A stretch of DNA of 10,633 nucleotides from Anaerolineaceae bacterium UBA5311 (GTDB lineage: Bacteria; Chloroflexota; Anaerolineae; Anaerolineales; Anaerolineaceae): NCBI GenBank assembly GCA_002411175.1, contig DHRN01000036.1, positions 1 through 10,633 of the forward strand, written 5' to 3'. Position numbers and translations under genes: made by a program. The notes under the pieces were generated by a model. That model was not told where the DNA came from. It made no database searches and saw nothing but the letters and a program-made list of their open reading frames with translations. This document shows, one piece after another, positions 4,929 through 10,633 of the stretch (the first letter of the stretch is position 1; every line of letters starts with the position of its first letter).

Positions 4929-6259
4929 TATTTGACACTTTCGACCGCCAGGCGCGCGGTTTCAACCACGTCACCGCCATCACGCAGGATCAAGAGGGTC
5001 GCATTTCGCAAGATTGGACCCAGTTGGTTGAGAACGGCGCCAGGTGGGTATATCACTGCCGCCATGGCAACTTTTTCCAAAGCCGGTTTCAGGTTTGGTT
5101 CGGTCCAGGCGCCCAATGCCGACGGTCTTGAAGGTAGTTTGTGCAACGCCTCGGTCCAGTTTGCCAGGAATTCGGTTTGCATCAGTTCTTCAAGCAAATC
5201 CATGGCGAGCTCCTGCCTGGCAATATCCGGATTTCCTAATGCCCAGGCAGAGCCTGTTGCCAATGTGAACTCCGGTTCGGTCATCATGGCATCAGGCTGG
5301 TTGGAATTTTCATCAGTATGGCTCAGCACGTAGCTGGCTGGAACAACAGCAGTATCCAGGTTGCGGTCCAAAAAAGATTGGAAAACCTGGGCATCATTTT
5401 GGTAGGATAAGGAGAGACTATTGATGTGTCGTGTGTTCAATGCATTTTTAAGGGCTTGCAGAGCAGCGACCAACGGTTCTTCTTCCAGCAAAGCGTACCC
5501 CTGCCCATCAATTACATCTCCTCCAGCAGACATATACAACAACAGCAAAAATCTGCCCAGCGGATCGTCAGCCGCAAAGCCAAAGATCCCGAAATTATTA
5601 TGAATTTGATCCCATTCATTCGATGGAATCAATAGATTTGTCGAGCTGTAGATCAAAGTAAGGGGGTCGGCCATCAGCGCTATCGCCAGGACCTCTTCAT
5701 CCACCTGGCTGAGCTGGCTTGCAAAAGGATACCAATCGTTCCCGCCCAGCATCCCTGTCAGACGTTCGTTTTCATAGATCAGGTTTCGCTGGGAAGCAAC
5801 CTGCAGGTCATTTGCCGAGAGCACGATCAGGTCCGGCAAGGTCTCGGGCACGGCTGCCTTGGTGGCAGTCAGTGAATCGATCAGGCTGCCTGACCCAGTC
5901 TGAGATTTGATGCGCACCACGATTTCAATTTTGTTTGCAAAAGCATAGCTGTTTAGTTTTTCCAGAAGCAAGTCGCCCGCGTCCGTTCCGTTGTGAGGAT
6001 CGAGATCGGGAGGCAGCCAGAGGATCAGTTTTTCTGGTGTTGGAAGTGGCGTCTCGGTGCTTTCCGATCGAGTCGTTGCGCTTGCTTCAGGCGTCGGTTG
6101 GGTTTCGGTAGCGTCAGGAGGCTGCGTAGCATTCTGCCAGGGTAGTTCAAAATCAAAAGGCAGGCTTTCGCATCCAGTCAGCATGATTAACAGGATCACG
6201 AGGGTGACCAGGGTAATTCGCGAAAGCAAGCCTTTCCTGTTTTTGTCTCGTTTAGTCAT
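4928..6259 (-). CDS. Extracellular solute-binding lipoprotein
   Basis: This 443-residue protein has a positively charged N-terminus, a hydrophobic stretch (about 15-28) and a lipobox LTGC with lipidated Cys30. A Thr/Pro/Glu-rich linker (about 43-75) is followed by a periplasmic-binding-type domain (about 77-443). Family-like features include LPDLIVLSANDL (141-152), a middle segment with YMSAGGDVIDG, and a C-terminal stretch of the type found in family-1 binding proteins (ALGNPDIARQELAMDLL, then LPSRPSAL). It would be anchored outside the membrane and bind an unknown ligand. Unusually, no ABC permease or ATPase gene lies beside it; its neighbours are peptidases and a two-TM protein. Peptides are a guess from context only. 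The gap to the upstream M42 gene is 40 nt, the longest inside the operon. Confidence 0.8.
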   Translation of the reverse strand: MTKRDKNRKGLLSRITLVTLVILLIMLTGCESLPFDFELPWQNATQPPDATETQPTPEASATTRSESTETPLPTPEKLILWLPPDLDPHNGTDAGDLLLEKLNSYAFANKIEIVVRIKSQTGSGSLIDSLTATKAAVPETLPDLIVLSANDLQVASQRNLIYENERLTGMLGGNDWYPFASQLSQVDEEVLAIALMADPLTLIYSSTNLLIPSNEWDQIHNNFGIFGFAADDPLGRFLLLLYMSAGGDVIDGQGYALLEEEPLVAALQALKNALNTRHINSLSLSYQNDAQVFQSFLDRNLDTAVVPASYVLSHTDENSNQPDAMMTEPEFTLATGSAWALGNPDIARQELAMDLLEELMQTEFLANWTEALHKLPSRPSALGAWTEPNLKPALEKVAMAAVIYPPGAVLNQLGPILRNATLLILRDGGDVVETARLAVESVK

Positions 6260-6299
6260 AAGCTCAATTGTAAATCATATCGAGCGGACTGCTGTTTCC

Positions 6300-7310
6300 T
6301 TAAAAACCGATCGGTTTCCCCAGCAATCCAGTTAATAATTCCACACAACCCTGCAAATCGTCAGTATCGACCATCTCAGAAGGGGAATGGATATATCGGC
6401 AGGGGATTGAGAGGCAGCCAGCCGGTACTCCAGCTCGCGTCCGCTGGATAGCCGCTCCATCGGTCCCGCCAGCTTCGAGCACTTCCATCTGATAGGGTAA
6501 CCCCTGGGCTTTGGCTTCTTCAACCATCCAGTTGATCACCCGCGGGTCAGCGATAAAGGATGAATCGCGCACTTTTATCGCTGGTCCTTTGCCCAGGGAA
6601 ACTTCCATTTTGGTGCCTTTGGGCGTGTCGCCGGTACGGGTCACATCGACTGCGATGCCGACTTCGGGGTCAACCCCGTAGGCAGCCGTGATTGCCCCAC
6701 GCAAGCCAACTTCTTCCTGCACACTGAAAACAAAATAAATCTCGTTTGGAGTGTTTTGTACAGCTTTCAACGCGCCGATCGCCACGGCAACCGCTGCCCG
6801 GTCGTCCATCGATTTCGCCACCAGGCGTTTGCCCAGGTTCATAAACGGTCGCTCAAAGCCGCAGACATCTCCAACGCCAACTTTACTGTCGTCCCTGGAG
6901 GTTGCGCCAGTATCGATGAAAAGTTTCGCCAGGTTGGGTTGTTCATTTGCTTCCAGTCTTTCAACCCCAATCACACCCTGGGTTCCATTCATAAACAAAA
7001 CCCTGCCGCCGATGCAGGTGTAGGGGCTGACCCCACCGATAGAGATGAAACGGGCAAAGCCATTATCATCAACGTGAGTGACCATCAAGCCGATCTCATC
7101 CACATGTGCTGAGACCATTACGCGCTTTCCGCCCTCAGCCTTTTTTCCTTTTCGGGCGATCAGGTTGCCAAGAGCATCGGTATAGAATTCGTCAACATGT
7201 TCACGTATTTCTGCTTCAATTTTGGAACGAATCTGGTGTTCAGAGCCGGATGGACCGGGGGTCTCAACCAGCATCTCTAAAGTTTTCAATAAGTCGTTTG
7301 TCTTTGCCAT
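6300..7310 (-). CDS. M42 family metallo-aminopeptidase (copy 1, operon-distal)
   Basis: M42 enzymes are cytoplasmic dimetal aminopeptidases that usually form hollow tetrahedral dodecamers (TET) and trim peptides from the N-terminus. This copy has 336 residues and all expected active-site residues: H69 and D71 in SAHVDEIG, bridging D169 in SMDDRAA, general base E199 and ligand E200 in QEEVG, D222 in VDVTRTGD, and H308 in RYIHSPSE. The segment between H69 and D169 matches the PDZ-like dimerisation domain of the family. The ATG has AGGAG eight bases upstream and shares one base with the stop of the second M42 gene (TAATG). Of the three copies it is closest to the classic M42 pattern. Endoglucanase or deblocking-aminopeptidase labels seen on this family should not be taken literally; the residue preference cannot be read here. 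Confidence 0.92.
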   Translation of the reverse strand: MAKTNDLLKTLEMLVETPGPSGSEHQIRSKIEAEIREHVDEFYTDALGNLIARKGKKAEGGKRVMVSAHVDEIGLMVTHVDDNGFARFISIGGVSPYTCIGGRVLFMNGTQGVIGVERLEANEQPNLAKLFIDTGATSRDDSKVGVGDVCGFERPFMNLGKRLVAKSMDDRAAVAVAIGALKAVQNTPNEIYFVFSVQEEVGLRGAITAAYGVDPEVGIAVDVTRTGDTPKGTKMEVSLGKGPAIKVRDSSFIADPRVINWMVEEAKAQGLPYQMEVLEAGGTDGAAIQRTRAGVPAGCLSIPCRYIHSPSEMVDTDDLQGCVELLTGLLGKPIGF

Positions 7311-8389
7311 TATTTAATCTCCTGCGGGTTTAGGATGCTTCTGTCAAGCCGTGAAAGCGCGGCATGCATTAATTTTAAGGTGTTTAATTCATCATCGATG
7401 CGAACCAGACCGGCAGCTGAGTGCAGATAGCGCTGGGGCACAGAAACCGATACACTGGGTACGCCTGCGCGGGTTTTATGGATCGCGCCGGCGTCGGTGC
7501 CGCCCCTGCCGGGTTGACGATATTGCCAGGGAATCTTTTCCGCATCCGCGGTGTCGGTCAGCCATTTCACCAGGCGCCGGTCACCAATCGTCGCGCCGTC
7601 CATCAGGTAAATCGCCGGACCGCCATCGAGTTTTGTGTTGTGAGTAGTGTTTTCTTCACCATCAAAGTGCGGCATATCGTTTGCTGGAGTCGAGTCCATG
7701 GCAATGCCGATATCAGAGGTGAAGTGATATGCCGCTGTTTTCGCGCCTCGCAAACCCAATTCTTCCTGCACTGTAAATGCAGCCAGCAGATCGATATTTT
7801 CAGGAGCGTTTTTTAGCAATTCGATCAGGTTAAACACTCCCAGTCGGTCATCCAGGGCTTTTCCGCGCAAACTTGGTCCCAAAACTGCGAGCTTTGTGTC
7901 AAATGTTGCCCGGTCTCCGATTTCAACCAGTTTGGAGCCGCCCAAGCCAACATCAATTCGCAAAGACTTCACTTTCAGTTCCTGCTCACGTTCTTCTTTT
8001 GTGGTCAGGTGTATTGCCTTGGCGCCGATAACCCCAGGAACGTGTTTTCGCCCCACAATCACGGGTTTACCCACCAATTGTCGCGGGTCGACACCTCCGA
8101 TGACGACAAATTCAAACAATCCGTCACCGTCTTCTTTGATAAGCATCATGCCAATCTCGTCCATGTGAGCGGCAACCATCACACGTGGGCGGATTGGTTC
8201 GTTGCCTTCACGGCTGACCAATACGTTACCCATCGCGTCTGTGTGCATTGAATCTTTAAACTCCTGTAACTCTGCGTAGACAATTTCGCGGACTTCCTGC
8301 TCGTCGCCCGAAACTGCCAGGGCATTGCTCAGCCGTGTAAGCAGATCCAATTCCTTTTTACCCATTTTGGGAGAATATTTCTTCGCCAT
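7310..8389 (-). CDS. M42 family metallo-aminopeptidase (copy 2)
   Basis: This 359-residue protein is the middle of three adjacent M42 genes. Its active site is complete: H75 and D77 in AAHMDEIG, bridging D180 in ALDDRLG, E209/E210 in QEELG, D232 in AMDSTPAND, and H323 in RYLHSAAG. After D232 it carries a longer insert rich in His, Asp and Glu (about 233-255, PHFDGEENTTH) that the other copies lack. This lies near the substrate pocket in known family members, so it may set a different specificity. The start has GGGAG six bases upstream, and that site overlaps the stop region of the third M42 gene 3 bp away. An alternative in-frame ATG is codon 9. Confidence 0.9.
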   Translation of the reverse strand: MAKKYSPKMGKKELDLLTRLSNALAVSGDEQEVREIVYAELQEFKDSMHTDAMGNVLVSREGNEPIRPRVMVAAHMDEIGMMLIKEDGDGLFEFVVIGGVDPRQLVGKPVIVGRKHVPGVIGAKAIHLTTKEEREQELKVKSLRIDVGLGGSKLVEIGDRATFDTKLAVLGPSLRGKALDDRLGVFNLIELLKNAPENIDLLAAFTVQEELGLRGAKTAAYHFTSDIGIAMDSTPANDMPHFDGEENTTHNTKLDGGPAIYLMDGATIGDRRLVKWLTDTADAEKIPWQYRQPGRGGTDAGAIHKTRAGVPSVSVSVPQRYLHSAAGLVRIDDELNTLKLMHAALSRLDRSILNPQEIK

Positions 8390-8392
8390 TGT

Positions 8393-9466
8393 CTACTCCC
8401 ATCTCACAGAATTCATGAAATCGAGCGGCAAATCGGTGATGAATTCAGCCATCAGCCTGCCGGCTCGTTTGATGTCTTTGATACTAACCACTTCCACCGG
8501 TGTATGCATGTACCGTAGGGGGATGCCCAGTTCAACCACCGGGATACCTGCCTGGGCAATCTGGATGTCATATGCATCGGTGCCAGCCCCGCTTGGAGCG
8601 AAGTCACGTGCCAGCGGAATCTCATACTCATCGGCAGTTGCCTTCATCGCTGCATATAGTGCCGGATGATCACACGACCCCCAGGTGATTGTGATCGTCT
8701 TGCCCATATCAAACAAGACCGTATCTCCACCGCCAGGACCTTTGGCAAAAGTTACATCGATGACGATGGCAAAATCGGGCATGATATCAAAAGAGCTGCC
8801 CATCGCACCGATTCCGCCGACCTCTTCCTGCGAGGTGGCAACCGCAATCACATCCCAAAGATGTTTGCGCCTGGAGAGGTAATCGAGCGCGATCGTGGTT
8901 GCGGCAACCGAAGCGCGGTTATCGAGGGTGTGCCCGCTGATCGTTTCTCCGCTTAGTTCGCGCGGTTCGGTGGCAAAAGAGATCACATCGCCTACGCGCA
9001 CGAGCCGTTCAACTTCGGCAGGGTGCAAGCCGGTATCAACCAGCAGATATTTCTGTGGCAGCGGACCTTTCTGACCATCTTTTGGCAAAAGATGCGCCGG
9101 CGGCATAACCACCATTGCTGGAAGCTCGACGGTTTCATCTCTTTGGGTGCCATGGACAGTCACCATCTGACCAGGCAAAATGCGCGAGTCCACCCCGCCG
9201 ACCTGGGTGAGGCGCAAAAACCCGGCTTCGATACCGGTAACCATCAGACCAATTGCGTCCATATGGGCTGCGATCATCACTTTGGGTCGCGGTTCCGTGC
9301 CCGCCCCATAGCGAATGGCATGGTAACTGCCATGGCTGCTCACCCAGGTGCGGTCGCTCAGTTCCTGCCAGACCGGGGTAATCACGTCACGAATCGGCGC
9401 TTCATATCCGGAAATCCCGGAAACCGAGAGCATCGATTTTAAAAAAGGAAGAAGTTCAAATTTCAT
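8393..9466 (-). CDS. M42 family metallo-aminopeptidase (copy 3, operon-proximal)
   Basis: This 357-residue protein is the first translated of the three M42 genes and the most divergent. Ligands are H68 and D70 in AAHMDAIG, bridging D182 in TLDNRAS, E214/E215 in QEEVG, D237 in VIDVTFAKG, and H321 in RYMHTPVE. Two positions differ from the common pattern: Ala71 replaces the Glu of HMDEIG, and Asn183 replaces the second Asp of DDR. A region around 106-138 between the two halves of the catalytic domain is Pro-rich (LPAMVVMPPAHLLPKDG). The metal site looks intact, so activity is expected. The ATG has a GGGG-type ribosome site four bases upstream and lies 9 bp after the stop of the Thr/Pro-rich gene. 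Confidence 0.9.
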   Translation of the reverse strand: MKFELLPFLKSMLSVSGISGYEAPIRDVITPVWQELSDRTWVSSHGSYHAIRYGAGTEPRPKVMIAAHMDAIGLMVTGIEAGFLRLTQVGGVDSRILPGQMVTVHGTQRDETVELPAMVVMPPAHLLPKDGQKGPLPQKYLLVDTGLHPAEVERLVRVGDVISFATEPRELSGETISGHTLDNRASVAATTIALDYLSRRKHLWDVIAVATSQEEVGGIGAMGSSFDIMPDFAIVIDVTFAKGPGGGDTVLFDMGKTITITWGSCDHPALYAAMKATADEYEIPLARDFAPSGAGTDAYDIQIAQAGIPVVELGIPLRYMHTPVEVVSIKDIKRAGRLMAEFITDLPLDFMNSVRWE

Positions 9467-9475
9467 AAGCCCCTT

Positions 9476-9895
9476 TCATGGGTTAGGATTTGGTTCATCA
9501 GTAGGCTCCAGGGTATTTGTTGGAGGAATTTCTTCGGTAGGTGTGGGGGTTTCGGTAGGAGAACCCTCATCGGTAGCGCTTGGTTCAGAAGTTGCTGTCG
9601 GAGTTGGTGTGACAGTAAGCGTATTTGTTGGCTGCAGGGTTTGGGTCGGAGTTAGCGTGATCGAAGCAGTGCGCGTCAGGTAGGCGGTAAGTGTGATCGT
9701 TGGGATCGCTGTGACCGTGGATGTTCTGGTTGGGGTTGCTCTTTCAGGCTGCGGACCTTGATCAAGCCGCAGCAGGACAAACCCGAGCAGGTAGCAGGGG
9801 ATTGTAATTAAAATCAGCAAGGTCAGTAAATAGCGTATACGTGTCTGCCTTGATAATTTTTCCAAGCCAATCTCCTTATAAATAGAGTCGCTCAT
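9476..9895 (-). CDS. One-TM protein with a long Thr/Pro-rich extracytoplasmic tail
   Basis: The 139-residue product has a basic N-terminal segment (K13, R16, R19, R21), one hydrophobic segment at about 22-43, and then about 95 residues made almost only of Thr, Pro, Ser and Glu. No folded domain follows. By the positive-inside rule the tail points outward. Such linkers are typical of cell-surface proteins in Anaerolineae-like genomes, where they usually connect to a domain; here the tail is the whole exterior part. The ATG at 9895 lacks a ribosome site. An in-frame TTG at 9865 (codon 11) has AAGGAG six bases upstream and may be the true start, giving 129 residues. It would be the first gene of the minus-strand operon. 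Function is unknown. Confidence 0.75.
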   Translation of the reverse strand: MSDSIYKEIGLEKLSRQTRIRYLLTLLILITIPCYLLGFVLLRLDQGPQPERATPTRTSTVTAIPTITLTAYLTRTASITLTPTQTLQPTNTLTVTPTPTATSEPSATDEGSPTETPTPTEEIPPTNTLEPTDEPNPNP

Positions 9896-9916
9896 ACTAT
9901 TGAACGCTACTATATA

Positions 9917-9947
9917 ATGATACCATTGCCAGGATATCTTAACTCAA
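9917..9947 (-). promoter_or_regulatory. Candidate promoter of the peptidase operon
   Basis: On the minus strand TTGAGT (9947-9942) and TATCAT (9922-9917) are separated by 19 bp, a suboptimal spacing. Transcription would begin near 9910, 15 nt before the ATG at 9895. The region is AT-rich and also carries the plus-strand promoter, so the exact elements are uncertain. Confidence 0.3.
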
Positions 9948-9950
9948 TTC

Positions 9951-9959
9951 TGCTATAAT
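9951..9959 (+). promoter_or_regulatory. Extended -10 promoter of the Lys-rich small gene
   Basis: TGCTATAAT combines a perfect TATAAT (9954-9959) with an upstream TGN motif, the extended -10 form that can work without a good -35 box; no convincing -35 is present at 16-18 bp. Transcription would start near 9966, giving a 5' UTR of about 27 nt with GAGGAGG in place. Confidence 0.6.
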
Positions 9960-9992
9960 AAGGACGTAAACCATCCGAAAGAGGAGGCTGCC

Positions 9993-10115
9993 ATGGCTAG
10001 TAAGGACAAAGCAGGTAAAGAAGAACGAAAGAAACCCAAGCAAACCATAAAAGAGAAACGTAAAGCTAAGGACGAGAAGAAAAAGACCACGTCCATCACC
10101 AACACTGGCGCTTAA
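9993..10115 (+). CDS. Lys-rich small basic protein (40 aa)
   Basis: ATG at 9993 follows GAGGAGG (9981-9987) by five bases, an almost ideal ribosome site. The ORF ends with TAA at 10113-10115, and a strong terminator begins 3 bases later. The 40-residue product has 13 Lys and 2 Arg against 6 acidic residues, no Cys, Trp or Phe, and no hydrophobic core. It reads as an extended or single-helix charged segment (positions 4-31) with a Thr/Ser tail. With a perfect extended -10 promoter, ideal ribosome site and own terminator it is a complete monocistronic unit, which argues strongly for a real and well-expressed gene despite its size. Binding to nucleic acid or ribosomes is a plausible inference from charge, nothing more. 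Confidence 0.75.
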   Translation: MASKDKAGKEERKKPKQTIKEKRKAKDEKKKTTSITNTGA

Positions 10116-10117
10116 AG

Positions 10118-10178
10118 AGCCAGTCCGATTCGATTAAAAGCCAGCCCTTGTGGAATATTCCCCGGATTGGCTTTTTTT
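10118..10178 (+). terminator. Intrinsic terminator with two alternative stems
   Basis: AGCCAGTCCG (10118-10127) pairs with CGGATTGGCT (10163-10172), ten pairs including one G-T, followed by seven Ts (10172-10178). A second, mutually exclusive stem pairs AAAAGCCA (10136-10143) with TGGCTTTT (10168-10175). Both end at the same T-run, so either would terminate the Lys-rich gene. Confidence 0.8.
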
Positions 10179-10272
10179 GTTCCTGCTCGCATGCATCCTT
10201 CTGAGAATAGACAGCTTGCGTAAATCTCAACCGGTTCCCAGATAAAAGTGAAACACTTCTCCCTCGAATAGC

Positions 10273-10290
10273 GTTTCTGTTAATAGAAAC
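10273..10290 (+). promoter_or_regulatory. Near-perfect 18-bp palindrome upstream of a secreted-protein start
   Basis: GTTTCTGTTAATAGAAAC is symmetrical at eight of nine paired positions. It lies 22 bp upstream of the ATG at 10313 and just before the AAAGGAG ribosome site (10296-10302). It could be an operator for a dimeric repressor or a small RNA stem-loop. No clear promoter was found upstream; TTGCGT (10216) with GATAAA (10241) has an unfavourable 19-bp spacer. Confidence 0.35.
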
Positions 10291-10312
10291 AATTCAAAGG
10301 AGAATAAATAAA

Positions 10313-10543
10313 ATGAAACGATCCAAAATTTCAATTCTCTTTATTTTTATCTCAGTAGTATTTTTTGCTTCCGCCTCAGCGGTTGGGCAAGTAGAAGCTG
10401 CAGAAGATGACCGTCATTGTGTTTCTGCTTCACTGAGGGATACTGAGATGCCTAAAACGGTTCTTTTACCGTCCTTTTTCACGCCGCTAGCCATCAAAAT
10501 AGCTGCATCACTGGCATTGCCAGCCTCTCTCACTTTCTCATAG
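10313..10543 (+). pseudogene. Start of a secreted-protein gene, interrupted by a transposase remnant
   Basis: ATG at 10313 has AAAGGAG (10296-10302) ten bases upstream. The first 30 residues are a clear signal peptide: basic MKRSK, a hydrophobic core at about 7-19, and a likely cleavage after ASA (21-23). The mature part is genuine for only about ten residues (VGQVEAAEDD). From about position 10414 the opposite strand encodes IS256-type transposase, so the rest of this 76-residue frame, which ends at TAG 10541, is antisense noise. The original gene has thus lost its body through insertion or rearrangement. What it encoded cannot be told. A functional 76-residue secreted peptide is possible but unlikely. 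Confidence 0.55.
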
Positions 10544-10633
10544 CGGGCATCCAGGTACAGATAGACTATCGTATGCGTTTCAAAAGTCCGTAGGCAAGGA
10601 AAAAAAGAGGAAGTCCCTTTACAATATGTTTTG
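10414..10633 (-). pseudogene. IS256 (mutator) family transposase fragment
   Basis: Reading the minus strand inward from the window edge, the frame gives ...IVYLYLDARYEKVREAG..., then AILMASGVKKDGKRTVLGIS and VSLSEAETQ, ending at a stop (10416-10414). This is the core of an IS256-family transposase around the first catalytic Asp (YLYLDARYEK), followed by the conserved strand before the family's usual E-x-x-W-R motif. The stop sits where a Trp codon is expected (TGG to TGA) and is followed by an Arg codon, then homology is lost. Roughly the last third of a normal transposase and the terminal inverted repeat are missing on this side, so the copy is dead. The other end lies outside the window. 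Confidence 0.75.

Noticed and set aside
9348..9683. 111-residue Val/Gly-rich plus-strand frame
   Set aside because: It is the antisense reading of the Thr/Pro-rich tail, which automatically yields Val/Gly-rich sequence.
9476..9760. DNA tandem repeat or CRISPR-like array
   Set aside because: The repetitive look comes from Thr/Pro codons in the linker of the membrane protein; there are no regular spacers or exact repeats.

Overview
The window looks like a stretch of chromosome from an anaerobic Chloroflexota bacterium, probably of the Anaerolineae. This is inferred from the style of the genes: short membrane or lipoproteins with Thr/Pro-rich extracytoplasmic linkers, several M42 aminopeptidases, intermediate base composition, and a tiny Lys-rich protein. 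No rRNA or marker gene confirms it. No tRNA, rRNA, CRISPR array or prophage is visible.

Layout. (1) Positions 1-356 are a non-coding leader region with a promoter, a 17-residue ORF containing Cys-Leu-Cys, and mutually exclusive RNA stems ending in an intrinsic terminator. This is a textbook layout for a cysteine-sensing transcription attenuator. (2) 357-2076 (+): cysK and cysE overlap by 14 nt and encode the two-step serine-to-cysteine pathway; CysE ends in the C-terminal isoleucine used to dock on CysK. (3) 2249-2791 (+): a methylated-DNA repair methyltransferase with its own promoter. (4) 2795-9895 (-): a tightly packed block of eight genes, read right to left. In order they are a one-TM Thr/Pro-rich protein, three different M42 metallo-aminopeptidases in a row, a solute-binding lipoprotein, a two-TM protein, an M24B Xaa-Pro peptidase and a glyoxalase-II-like metallo-hydrolase. 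Most junctions are stop/start overlaps or gaps of a few bases, so one operon is likely. (5) 9896-9992 is a divergent promoter region. (6) 9993-10115 (+): a 40-residue, extremely Lys-rich protein with a near-perfect ribosome binding site, followed by a strong terminator. (7) 10313-10633: the start of a secreted-protein gene runs into a decayed IS256-family transposase fragment on the opposite strand.

How it fits together. The minus-strand operon looks like a peptide-catabolism module: M42 enzymes trim peptides in the cytoplasm, the M24B enzyme handles X-Pro bonds, and a lipoprotein binds an unknown ligand outside. The cysK-cysE operon appears to sense cysteine supply through translation of its own leader peptide. 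The attenuator is the observation most worth following up; the triple-M42 operon is second.
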